In this document: positions 1-10,900 of the stretch, piece by piece | Position numbering within the stretch: position 1 is the stretch's first letter | Layout: each line of letters starts with the position of its first letter | NCBI GenBank assembly: GCA_001579985.1 | Contig: LRSR01010861.1 | Location: forward strand, 1-28,717 | DNA length: 28,717 bases | From: Hypsibius dujardini | Lineage: Eukaryota; Tardigrada; Eutardigrada; Parachela; Hypsibiidae | Direction of reading: 5' to 3' | The notes under the pieces: model-generated | Databases searched by the model: none | What the model saw: the letters and a program-made list of their open reading frames with translations, nothing else | What the model was told of the DNA's origin: nothing | Position numbers and translations under genes: made by a program

Positions 1-2214
1 GCGAATTTCCACCCTGGACCTTCGTACTTCCAAGCGTGCAGGTCGATGCGCATGTCCTCCGGCTTAGGGTCAGCAAAATCGAGCCAGCACTCCGGGCACT
101 TTGGGTCAATCCAAGGTCGGTCCGGCAGGGTTGTACACTTCGTGAACAGTTGCTTCTGACATTCGTCTGCGAAAGCTGGACCGAGAGCGTCGTCTTTTCC
201 GTACTCGACGGCAGCGTCCTTGCCGGTAAAGGTGGATTTGGCCCCGTAGAATGGATCATTCACAATAGGATAGCCGATATGCTGAAGGTGCACGCGAATT
301 TGATGGGTTCTTCCCGTGCGCGGCTTGCAATGCACGATGGAGGTATTGCTTTCCGGGTCGAATGATAACCGGTCAAAGGAGGTAACAGAGTGCTTGCCGC
401 TAGCGCGAACTTGGTAAACACCGGCGCGAATGTTCACACAATCAATCGGCTCCGAGCAGACAATCTGCTCCGCCGGGAACTCTCCAGCGACTCTGGCAAT
501 GTATTCCTTCCGGACCGATCGATCTTCCATCTGCACGTGGATGCCCTGGGAAGCGGCAATGTTTTTGGTGAAAATCAACAGTCCCGAAGTTAGTCTGTCT
601 AGCCGATGGGCCTGGAAAAGGGAAGCAAAGCAACTTCTGCCGACAGTAAGGAAGAACCCCAGCGAGAAAACAAAATACGTACAATTCGTAGACCGGTGCG
701 GCCGAACTCGACGGCGAGAATAAACGTGACACTGTTCATACGAAAACGGCCGCAAGGATGCACGGGAATGCTCGCCGGCTTGTCCACCACCAACATATCA
801 TCCGTCTCAGCAATGATTCTAATGACGCAAAGAATCGTATTACCTTTTAATACCTGTTCAGAAGATCCAGAAGATCCAGAAGAGACACCAATCTTTAGCC
901 AGATCCACGGATTATTCAACTTACTTGATGGGTTCAGCCGTGACCGGCATCTCGTGTCGATGCATGTAGTGGGCGATGTAGTCAGAATCTGAACAGAGAG
1001 CTAATCGGTAATACAGCAAACGAACCGTCCGTCTTGTAATAAATGTCCGACCACAAAGCCCTTCGTACACAATACCGTACTTTTGATCTTGTGTTGGACG
1101 TTTGATCGAATCCCGTTGACGAAGACGTTACATGGATCGGCATGCACCCGGGCCTTGGTAACTTCTTCGTTAACAGAAAAAAATTCCTCCAGAAATACCT
1201 CTTCGATCATCCGACCGACCCATCGACCCTTTGCGTATGTTGTCCTGCAAAGGAATAGGCAATTAATGAATGTCCCTTTCTGGGACCCGCAGGCAAAATC
1301 AGCCAGTCCGATAGTCCATAGAATCAAGTGACTTAAACACGTGGCAAAAAGCCTGCGCTAACCGAGTTAAGCCATTACACTCGTTCGACGCATGGCTGTT
1401 GTACTGTTGTACACAGCCACGAGTTAAAGTGCTTAATTCGGTCAGCGCAACGTTTTTCCCACGTGTGTACAAGTAGCATTCATTACAATTGAGAAATCAG
1501 CACAAAACATTTGATTGTTTTTTTGATCCGGTGTGCAATAAACAAATAATGTCATTCACTCGACCAAACCACTCAATAAAAATTTCGGAAGAAAACGCAG
1601 AGCCGCAGAAACTCTAATTACGGTCAATCATTCAATCAACCGGGAAAACATATTTCACCAAAACCAAAACCAAATCAATCAATCAATCAATCAATCAATC
1701 GATCAATCAATAGTACTAATTTCCCACAATGACGGTCAGGGAAAGATCAATACAAATAATCGATCAATTGATTGATTGATGGGGTTAGGTCGATATTCCT
1801 GTTCACTGTTCTTGTGATTGCAGCAAAAGAGAAACAGCATCTCATCAATTTGTGCCCTCACCATGTGAAATGATATGGCTCCACCTTTCGCAATCCATTT
1901 TCAAAATAATATTTCGTATCCGGTAAGGTGGTGAGATCAATGGTCACATCCGAGGCCGGCGGTTTCTTTTTCCGTTCGGGGACGCTCAGATCCGGACCGT
2001 GGGGACGCTTCCTCTGCAGAGAGATTGCCGGTTGTGTGGTCACTTCCGATTCACTCATCGGAATGGATTTTGGCAGTCCGACAGCAGCGACCCCCACCGG
2101 TTCATCCTTCTCTTCGACGAGGATTTCCCTTGCAGCGCTGGATATTTGGGCCATTTGATTCACTTGATAGAAATGAAATGACTGCAGTCCACACGTAAAG
2201 CTTCGACGGAACAT
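1..2214 (-). CDS. RPUSD2: RPUSD2-like RluA-family RNA pseudouridine synthase (3' end truncated by window edge)
   Basis: Five exons on the minus strand, all joining in phase: 2214-1862, 1244-1081, 988-925, 818-683 and 611-1. The C-terminus runs off the window. The product isomerises uridine to pseudouridine in RNA; the yeast relatives Pus8/Pus9 act on tRNA U32. From Met at 2214 the protein has a basic N-terminal stretch, an S4-like segment starting near YAKGRWVGR (about residues 123-175), HRHEMPVTAEPI, VVDKPASIPVHPCGRFR, and the catalytic HRLDRLTSG with Asp about residue 244. GRTHQIRVHLQ follows, then a C-terminal CPEC pair and KYEGPGWKF, typical of the RPUSD2 tail. A second Met at 2154 (MAQISS) could be the start. 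The longer start, MFRRSFTCG, resembles a mitochondrial presequence (inference). Intron 1 (1245-1861) is long and carries AATC repeats; the other introns are 71-106 bp. Confidence 0.93.
1673..1781. repeat. AATC tetranucleotide microsatellite in RPUSD2 intron 1
   Basis: About eight AATC units run from 1673 to about 1700, followed by GATCAATCAAT. After a short gap the complementary phase appears (ATTGATTGATTGATGG, about 1766-1781), so the two blocks can pair. The same tetranucleotide recurs in short runs across the window, outside exons. Confidence 0.9.
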
Positions 2215-2947
2215 GCAGTTCTTTCGATTAAGAAGTCACTTTAATACTCACAAATCTAGCCCAGATGCTGCCATCAGTATTCACAGACAAGACATGAAAC
2301 CGTGAGGACCGAGAAGTGAGAACTTAAGAGGAAACCGAACAGTCAGCTGTCATTCGAACCAAACGACGCTGCATTCATGTAGATTATAAAATCTGTGGCG
2401 TGCCGTATGGATCAAAACAGAATAGCGCCTTTTCGGAAGTTCCTACATCCTAGGTTTTCATCATTCCAGAACTGTTACGAGTTTCGGTTATGGCCGGCAA
2501 AATGAAATACTTTCACATACTGCAGCCAAAATATCTGTTCAGTTGCATTTGTCCTTTCCGCCCCGCGACTCTATTTTCCATCCGACCTGGATCATGGGAG
2601 TGGGCAGTGGGCAGTACGCAAACATCATTGGAAGAAAAAAATCCAATTGCCCACGCCATACAGGTTCCCTAGTAGGAGAAGTCTGTCGTAGACTTGTATT
2701 GTAGGCTCAGGTTTTACCCAGTCTGGGCCATACTTTACTGGTTTCTGGACTTAGAATTTTCTCGATCCCTATAAAGGATCCCTGTGCACAGTATTTAATT
2801 TTACTCTGTGCGAAGTGTGGTAGCCGTAGCCTGGGGCCTTTTCATAGAAGAATGAATCAAATGTAATTTCCAAAATTATTATTATTATTATTAATTTCCA
2901 AACGATGAAGGGAGAACGAAGTTGGTTTTAAACGAATGTAAACAAAC

Positions 2948-3058
2948 AGGGTACCGGACACAGTCAAAGGGTACCGAACCAACCTTAGGGTATCTAACCT
3001 GTTAAGGGTACCGAACTTATTAACGGTACCGACACGGCCAAGGGTACCGAACCGTTCT
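2948..3058. repeat. Degenerate tandem array, 18-20 bp unit (AGGGTACCGAAC core)
   Basis: Six units beginning AGGGTACC (or ACGGTACC, AGGGTATC) are spaced 18-20 bp apart. Each carries a GAAC/GGAC/GACAC segment and a variable 3' third. The unit reads in the orientation opposite to the array at 3234-3342 and matches the reversed units at 3398-3432, so these arrays share an origin. Confidence 0.85.
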
Positions 3059-3233
3059 AAGATATGATAGTTTTGGGATGAGTTAGACGGACGAATAGAG
3101 TTACTTCAGAGCTGAACAAATTAGGTCAGGGCCTGCTGGCTGGTCGACCTATCGAGTAGCTCGACCCTCACGGTAGCTATCCTTCCGTACGGCTAACTCA
3201 TCAGAATTTGAAAAAATGCGATATCCTAGGTTG

Positions 3234-3432
3234 GTTTGGTACCCCTGGCCGGTTCGGTACCCCTGGCCGGTTAGGTGCCCCTAGCCGGTTCGGTACCCCT
3301 GACCGGTTAGGTACCCCTAGCCGGTTCGGTACCCTAGCCGGTTCTTTTTTTGAGAACCTTCTTTATCAATATTATAAAGAGTGCAGGGTGCCGGTAAAGG
3401 GTACCTAACCGGCCAGGGGTACCGAACCGGTA
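3234..3432. repeat. 18-bp tandem array with inverted continuation (hairpin-capable)
   Basis: Six forward units of about 18 bp (TTCGGTACCCCTGGCCGG with small changes) occupy 3234-3342. After about 55 bp of unrelated sequence, two units in reverse orientation follow at about 3398-3432. The forward and reverse blocks can fold into a long stem. Because 18 is a multiple of 3, the array is open in several frames and yields an artefactual FGTPGR peptide. Confidence 0.88.
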
Positions 3433-3927
3433 CAGACGGTATAGCACAGACGGTATCACAAATTCACAGTGCCTCAAAAAATTTCCAAGTACTGGAACCA
3501 TGCAGAAAGCCCAGGTGTTATTTAGCGTCTGGGTGGGTGCTAAACCGCGAATGGGCAAGGATTTTTTTCTTCCAATGATGTTTGCGTGTGGGCAGTGGGC
3601 AGTGCGCAGTGCGCAGTGTGCACTCCTCTGTCTCCTCCAAAACAGAAAAGCCCTTGCTAGCTACAATCGCACGAGTGAATCCCAGGTTAGGCTTAGCATT
3701 TGTTTCATATTAAAAACCAAGTGGTACAGTAATAATTCAAACAAAAACCAGAATCGACCTGCCACGTGAAATCAACAAATGTCACTGTATGTCGTAGAGC
3801 AGCAATGTAACAATTTGACCGATGCCAATGCAGTGAGAGTGCGACACAATGGAATACTTTCAACAAAAAACAGTGGCAACATGCTTCACTTCGTATCGAG
3901 CGACGAGAGCGTCCGTGTTGGCTTGTT

Positions 3928-6900
3928 TCAAGTAGATGTCGCTTGGTATGGAGGCCAGGTCTGTCCATATGAAGCTGCCGCAGGCCATGCCACAGCCTGT
4001 GGAGGGTAGCCAGGAAAGCCTACAGGTGAGGCCATCTACAACAACAGATTGCGTTATTTTAGCCGACAAAATGATCAAATGAAATCTAGATAAGCGACTC
4101 AAAATGACAAACAGTTTCTTTTCTCACCATTTGAGGAGGCGCAGGCCATGCATTGACAGCAGGCGGTACTCCCATAGGGACACCGTATGGATTGGCCATA
4201 GGAGGTGTGCTCAGCAGAGATGGTGGCGGGTTCTCAAAAGGCTTTTTAGCCGGGACTTGATCCATTGCTTCATCTTCGTCCTCTCCGAATGCCCGCTTTC
4301 GGCCTCTAGGAGCCTGGCCGGTCAATTCGTAGTACTGATGATGCGCAGCCCGAAGTCTAATGTCACAAAAATCAGTTTAGTGCCACGAAGCTCTCAATGA
4401 GGATAAAGTAATGAAAGACTCACTCTCGCACGTCACTGCCAAAGTCTTCGAGAAACAAGATTTTCCGTTCCAAAAAGTCAACCTTCTGGTCATGCGAGAG
4501 ACCTTCAGTCACCGTTACTTCATCGAAAATCCGAAGCACAGCCGTCACGTCGAGTGGAAGCTGCTGGAGTTCACAGTCAATCAGGGCATAGAGTAGCGCA
4601 CTGCTCGCCTAACAAAGCAAAAAACACCTTGGTAAGCTTCCACAATTCCACGTTAGTGCCAGGAAACTTACGGGATCGCGTTTCAAGCCAGTCCGCAGCA
4701 CTTCCATAGCCTTGCCTTTGTTATTTTTCACCTTCAAATGGTAACGAGCCTGTTTGATGAGGAAGAACTCTCCCAAGCTGGCTTCGGACGCTGTCTGCAC
4801 AGCGGAATCGAAAGCGTTTTCGATTTGAGCGGGGTCGGTTTGAAGGCGGCGTAAGACACCGATTTGGCGGAGCGACAGGATGGCCTTGTTCGGCTGATGC
4901 TTCAACGCGTTCTGCAGAGCCTGAATTGCACCCGCCATGTCACCTGCAACGCCAAAATAAGAACGAGTTTCATTTCCGATCGATGAAGAGAGCTCAAATC
5001 TGAGCGTCAGTGCGTTGTTACCTGTTTCTTCTTCGAATGCTGCCCAGTCTAAGTGCAGACCCGTCTTATTGGTCAAATGGTACGAGCAGACCCTCTGGTA
5101 GGCATACCGAATGTATTCCGTCATGCTTTGTGACTTCAGGTAATCCAGGTACTACAAGAGAACAATGTTCGAGGATTAAGAAATTGTGAAGGCTCGAATG
5201 AGCGCATCCACACATCTCACCTTTCGCCAAAATTCCTCATATAACGCACATGCCACCAGGCACCGTTCAAAGAGGAAAATTATCCGACTGGACTGCTTCT
5301 CTGCGATCTCAAAGTCTAAGTATTCGTGCCAATTTTTGAGTTGGTTATTCTCCAGCGGCTTAACGTGGAAGTACGGTCGCTTGATGTTCTCTTCAAACGT
5401 CCACCGTTTCGCAGCTTCGCTTTCGGTTGCCGTGAAGAGAGATCGTCGGGACTCTGTGACCAATTGACGAAGGGCAGTTTCCACATCTTCGCCCTGGGTC
5501 AGAAACATTATTTTGAACGTTATGGCAGTTGGATACATCGGCTAACAATGAAATATTAATACCTCAGGAATATGTGGCTTTAGTATCTCAAGCTCTTCCG
5601 GCGTGATAAGGTCTTGGACGGGAGATGCCAGAAGCAGCTGCTGAAATCTATGGAAAACCAACATTTTTGGTAAAATGACTACGCCTAAAGCGAGTCTCCA
5701 GTCTTACCCTTCAAAATGTTTCTTGTAGTGTAGAGTAGGAATTCGCAATAACCGTTCATAGATTCCGAAGACGTTCTTCATCTGACCGATTGACTTTTCA
5801 TATGCAATGTAGGCGTCCCACAGGTCGTCCGACTTGAAGTCAAGACCCACAGCTGCGATAGCTCGCTCAAACAACCTGCAGAAAAGAAAATGAACAAGAA
5901 CCTGCAATCTACATTAGACTTGAATAAAGTCAAAGAAGAGATAAAGTACACTGGAGGGTTCGAAGAATGGGCAAAAGGGGCGGGGCAGGGGTGGTTTTCA
6001 AACAATCGAACAATCAACCGCCTGACCATCCACTGCGCCACCCTTTACCTATACCCCAGATCCTCCAGTGTACTCGACCACTTGACCACACCCTGTTCCG
6101 CCCCTTTTGCCCATACCCCGGACCCTCCAGTGTACTCAATCTTGTCGTTGATTGTACGCAAAATTAAGCCGACTGACTTACTCTCGTATTCTCCCTTCGC
6201 CGGCGACGCCCTTGTGCCGGTCCTTCGCGCACTCCACATAGTACATCCACAGTTCCACACTAAGGGGAATGGCATTGACTCCTTGTTCCAACACCTAAAC
6301 GAGAGACGGGCGTCAAGCATCGACCGTCGAACACGAAAGCGCGCATGGGAAAAATGTGAAGCGGCGTTACCAACAAACAACACAATCAAGGCTGTTTCTC
6401 TCTTCTCTCCTGTGGTCTAATTTCGAGAAGCGTGACTTTCGCGGGTACCACAGAAGAAGGGCTAAACCTGTGCGTGTGCACGTGTGTACGCCAGTGACGC
6501 TCTCTTGCTGTCAACTGTGAAGCAGTTCACCAACCCAATGTTTTCGAATGGTCTCATCAAAAGTGCGGAACAAGATATACGGAGGGATGTGTGACAAACT
6601 ACAAACCGTTTCGCTTTGCTCGGGCGTGCCAAACCGCTTTTCCAGCTCACTGTATTTCTTCCAGTAGCCCCAGCAGAATGGATAGCGACTGAAAAAGGCG
6701 TCATATGCTTCTCTGATGAACGAAATCAACTCCTGTAAACAAGAACAAGACTACTATTAGTATTAAACACCAGAATGCACGTCCGACCCATGAACCAGGA
6801 CCAATCAATCTTAGCGTCCAGCAATTTTAACTCAGCACGTAAAAAAAACGAGTAAATGATAATCGCTCACTCCAGCCAAAGTAAATGTACAGTACACAAC

Positions 6901-7616
6901 CGTCAAATCAGCCAATCAAGCTAAGGGTATAACAGGTATACAGATTGGCAAGTGACGGAAGCCACACGCCGAGACAGCCAGCCTTAAGTATAGTTCCGTA
7001 AAATGTTAATCACAAGGTCGAATAACCTGTTTCTAACCACATTCTGATGATCAGTAACCCAGAAATAACAATTGACCGTAATTTCTTTCAATAAAATCGA
7101 CACCGAACAGACTCTTCAGTAATCAACCAATCAATTACTCGCTCATCGCAACAAAACACACCACCGATAAATGTAAAAAACACCACATCAGAGAGCGAGC
7201 TACAGCTTCAGCATATCGTAAATTAATCTTACCTGCTGTTCAACAAACGAAAGCAACGTCGTCCACGCTGTGAAATCAGTCGGATTGGCCTTGACAGGCG
7301 TCCAGAGTTTCCTCAACTCAATTGGCTTGGCCAGATCCGGATCCCTCGGTAGGGACGGCGTGGGTGAAGGGACTGGCAAGGAGATGCTCTGTATGTTGGA
7401 GTCGGCCGTGGAATCGGCCGTGCCGCTGGCATTGGTGGCATTGCCGTCCGAGAAGCGCGTCCGGGAATCAGAAGCGGATGAACGATCGGAGGTTGCTAAG
7501 GTTTCATACGTTCCGTTGGCGTACAAGCCAACACTCGCGACGGTTGCTTGGCCAGTGCCGTCACTGGTATTAGACAGATCATCCATCAGTAATTCGGACG
7601 GCAGTGGGATGTCCAT
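3928..7616 (-). CDS. PRPF39: PRPF39 (Prp39) U1 snRNP-associated pre-mRNA splicing factor
   Basis: Eleven exons join in phase: 7616-7233, 6732-6607, 6294-6182, 5875-5708, 5647-5563, 5493-5221, 5151-5022, 4943-4672, 4608-4424, 4356-4128 and 4035-3928. They give about 690 residues, against about 669 in human. Prp39 proteins are arrays of HAT (half-a-TPR) helices that dimerise and help U1 snRNP recognise 5' splice sites. Visible HAT signatures include [110 protein letters not shown] and [19 protein letters not shown]. The N-terminus (about 85 residues) is Ser/Thr/Asp-rich. The C-terminus is Pro/Ala/Tyr-rich, ending WPPYQATST. Intron 3 (5876-6181) holds a MITE; without it the intron would be about 74 bp, like its neighbours. 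The last acceptor (AG at 4037-4036) was chosen because it preserves the Pro/Tyr-rich frame. Confidence 0.94.
5925..6156. mobile_element. MITE copy A (Tc1/mariner-type ends), in PRPF39 intron 3
   Basis: A foldback element lies wholly within an intron. The right end is intact: CTTGTCGTTGATTG followed by TA. The left end is degenerate (TAAAGTCAAAG) but aligns with the TACAGTCAACG of copy B. The long inverted arms share a GTACACTGGAGGGTYCG...GGGCAAAAGGGGCGG motif. The centre is AACAATCGAACAATCAACC. The right arm holds a second copy of the about 61-bp arm unit (CTCCAGTGTACTC at about 6061-6075 and again at about 6125-6137). No ORF of its own; non-autonomous. Confidence 0.85.
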
Positions 7617-7977
7617 TCCCGGTTAGAGTTGACAATCTCAAGGTTTCAAATCCCAAGGATAAATAAAAACTTTGGAGAGAACTCGCACGAACAGAAAATT
7701 TCAAGCACAACCGCAGTAGGACATGTATCAAGCCTGAGCCTCATTTACTGTATTCATACCGTAGGTTATAGGCGTGGGTATTCTGCCTACAACTTTGGCC
7801 ACGCCTTTACGCCCTTTCGCTCAACTTTTGCCCCTCAGCCGTCCAAAGAAAAATCCAGTGCGCTGCGTTGAGTTTAATACGAGATTCATACTCATACTAG
7901 TAAATGTTGAATCCGTATTCGTTGGGGAAATGAGGATATGAAGCTCATTCTGACGTAGTTGAATCATATGAAAGCAT
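7617..7977. promoter_or_regulatory. Shared divergent promoter region, PRPF39/MED17
   Basis: Only 361 bp separate the PRPF39 initiator codon (minus, 7616) from the first in-frame MED17 ATG (plus, 7978). Both 5' UTRs and core promoters must fit here or overlap, so this is inferred to be a bidirectional promoter. I see no convincing TATA box. An AATAAATAAA-like stretch lies near 7656. Confidence 0.65.
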
Positions 7978-10900
7978 TTGCGGCCAAAAGACGTGCATTC
8001 CCCTAGGATGAACGGAGAAAGAGAAGAAATTGTGCACCTCAGCAGCGTTAACAACAACAACAACAACAGCGGCAACAGGCTAATTCCTCGGCGTGATTCC
8101 GCAAATGTCCACGTTTCGGTGGAGTGTCCCATGGAACCGCGGATCGCGGAGATCACCTATGACGGCAGGGAGATTGTGCAACCGTAAGACAACTCGATAC
8201 TAGTCGATTTCCATCAATAATAACGGCACATAGATCGTTGGCTTGATGGAGGAATGCTGTTCTATTTTCGCTTCAATTGAGTCATCGATCGCTTGATTGA
8301 GGACATTAGGTCTGTTAGTTTTACTTCACTTTTGGTTTTATTTCACACGGTTGGTTGGATGATTGATGGATCGATTATTTTCATACTATTGTGCGATTAT
8401 TGAGCATTTCAAACTCTTTTCTGGATTGACTGCTGGACTGGGTCGCTCCGTGCAGGCTGATTGAAATTGTAATTTGTTTGCTCGTGGATAGACCGATATC
8501 GAAGGAGGAAAAACTTTACCGCAATGCCAACAAGATTAACTTCGCCAATGAGAGTGCCGCTTCGGCGGCCGGTGCCCAGGATGAGCTGGCGTCAGTGGGA
8601 GTGGAGAGCACGCGGGAGAAGGATGCGCGCACGCGGCGCGGACGTCCCGACGCGAGTAGCATCGTTTCCAGCTTGAGCAACGTTCGCGAAAAGCTTCGGT
8701 AGGTCGCCTGTGAACGTGCCGATCCTTCTCGTGCGTGTAAAGTCTCAGGTTTTGTAATGAAAACCCTACGTGCTTTTATCTTGTTTCAGAGACGCATTTG
8801 TGGAGATGTCCGTTTTGCATGACGTTCTGTCATTAAGTCGGGAGAGGAAGTATCTCCGCTTCGAGGCGTCTGCTAACGATCCCATTGAATGTCGGCCTCA
8901 TTTCAATATGGCAACTAAGAAGAAGGTAGGTGGACGACGTACAGTCAACGACAAGATTGAGTACACTGGAGGGTCCGTGGAATGGGCAAAAGGGACGGGG
9001 CAGGGGGGGTGGTTCTTAAACAATCGAACAATCAACCACCTGACCACCCCTTGCTCCGCCCCTTTTACCCATACCCCGGACCCTTCAGTTTACTCTTGTC
9101 GTTGATTGTAGGTGCTGCATTAATTGCTCGATTCGTGGATTGATTTGGCTAGAGAAGTAAATAAGGGCTGACATTCCCCAGGCAGCACTCGGAGCGGCCA
9201 ATATTCTCACAACCGCCGTGGATCGGCTGAAGTTGAGCACGACTGCAGCACAGAAAGTGGAGAACGATTATCACAGCTCTCTCAACAAGCTGCGGGACCA
9301 GTGGCGTTTAAAGAAGGTCGGAGTACATGTGTCCGGAGATCTAGGCTACCGAACCGGTTGGTTTTCGCTGTTGTAGTTTGGACTTCTTTTGAAATTAAGA
9401 TAATTGTTTTCTGAGTGGTGTTTGGGGTTGTTTTTTTCAGTTGGATCGTCGTTGAAAGGAGCGGGTCAGTTCGAGTTGAGGAAGAACGAAGAGTCCGACC
9501 AGAAGCCAATGGAAGTTATAATTGCCGGGGATCTTGACGGCGAGACGTGCATCCAAATTGATATTGAATCCAGTATGATCGATTCCATTGATGTCTCCTC
9601 AGCCAATCATACAACGCATTATTTTGCATCCTTACGATCGAATCTTTTGCAGGTACCTTCCCGGACTCAGCAAAGGATTATGAGCGGGATCTGAGGACGA
9701 AGGACTTGTGGTCCCGAATTATCTCGGTGGACAATCCCCTCCACCGGCAGCTGACCTCGGCCCAGAATGCGCTCTACTGCCGGGAGTTGATGATGCTGGT
9801 AATCGGTTTTAGTAATTTTTCATTTCCCGGACTCATTTTGTCTTTAGTCATTCTGTTTTTACTTTAGCTCAGCGCGGAGGCGGTCAACTTGCCACTTCAG
9901 TGCTTGAGTCCGGTTGTGCTGGGTGACGAAATTCACTACACGGTAAGGAGCAGTGAGTCGCACTGATGTAAATGTTGCAACTTTGGTTTATTGCTCATTT
10001 CTGTGCAGAGCTTCCTGGGGCACTCCGTAAGAATTAAGCTTGTTCATGTGCCGGCCAACTCAACCGCACTCGGTTCTGGAGGCGTTGCCGACTCGACCTC
10101 CTCTCGTCCATTCACTGCAAATTCAACGCTGCCCGAATCACGAGTAATTGAACTTGGCTTGTCTTACACCCTGCTGTCCAGGATGCGTGACTTTTCCGAC
10201 CCTGACCTTCCCATCGCCGCGTGTGGCCCCGTGGGTTTGAAGAGTTTTCGGCGAAAAATGGCGATTCAGGCGCGGGACCGCCGAATCTGGAAGCAGCCGC
10301 TTGCTGGGTATTTTTTCTTGCGTCAATCCCTTACCTGTGTATCCCTTTTCTGTTCACGATCTTTGTTCTTGTTTTACTCTGTGACCATTGCTCGCGCATC
10401 GTGTCTCCGGTCGAGTTCGGCGGCATTAGTCTGAAATGGGAGCATGTATTCTGTTATCCTTGTAGTGCTCATTGACTTTTCTGTCTGTTTTTTTGTTCGC
10501 TATTTTCTGTGGCTTCTTTCAAATGCGTTTTCGTCTCGCATAACCGCTTGGATTTTCCTTTAGGCGTACTCTCACATCCCAACTTCTCGATATGGCTCAA
10601 GGTCTCCTTCTAAAAAAGAGGTCAGATCTTGATTCCGCAGCTCTTGTTTCCCCAAATCATGCCTCAACTTTGTCTCGTTCGGGCTGCAGGCTGACCAAGA
10701 TTGCCGACGAGTTGTCCTCACCGGATCTCTTGATAGTCGTACATGACGGTTCCTCATTGACTTCATGGAAGGATTGTTTAGTCAAGATATCTCTCACTAT
10801 TCCGGGACATGATATCTACAACCGGTATTATTCTGCTTGTACCTAACTAGTTCGCTCATTTCCATCTTTTCGAAACATCTGTCGCTCTCTCTTTGCAGAA

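Larger units (their letters stand above)
2616..3587. repeat. Inverted repeat pair (29-bp perfect arms) flanking the GGTACC arrays
   Basis: The left arm, 2616-2644, begins ACGCAAACATCATTGG. The right arm, 3559-3587, is its exact reverse complement. Similarity continues weakly past both arms (TTGCCCA motifs inside, GGGCAGTGGGCAGT outside, the latter in the same orientation on both sides). The enclosed 0.9 kb holds both GGTACC arrays. This could be a non-autonomous element or a fold-back segmental duplication; no transposase is visible. Confidence 0.7.
2215..3927. other. Intergenic region between RPUSD2 and PRPF39, repeat-rich
   Basis: I find no credible coding exon here. The segment lies upstream of RPUSD2 and downstream of the PRPF39 stop. 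It holds an ATT run at 2878-2893, an 18-20 bp GGTACC-type array (2948-3058), a related 18-bp array that reverses orientation (3234-3432), and a 29-bp perfect inverted repeat (2616-2644 with 3559-3587) enclosing both arrays. Short GGGCAGT tandem repeats lie beside each arm. The only ORFs are products of the repeat units. Confidence 0.75.

Noticed and set aside
3208-3408. 66-codon plus-strand frame giving an FGTPGR-repeat peptide
   Set aside because: It is the direct translation of the 18-bp array, has no splice or family support, and other frames of the same array are equally open.
5521-5563. A 21-nt intron (GTATTA..TTAG) in PRPF39
   Set aside because: An acceptor further on (AG at 5495-5494) gives a normal 69-bp intron and joins KPHIPE to GEDVETAL in phase, so the tiny intron is unnecessary.
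5890-6420. 176-codon plus-strand frame
   Set aside because: It runs through MITE copy A and antisense to PRPF39 exon 3; its sequence is explained by the inverted arms.
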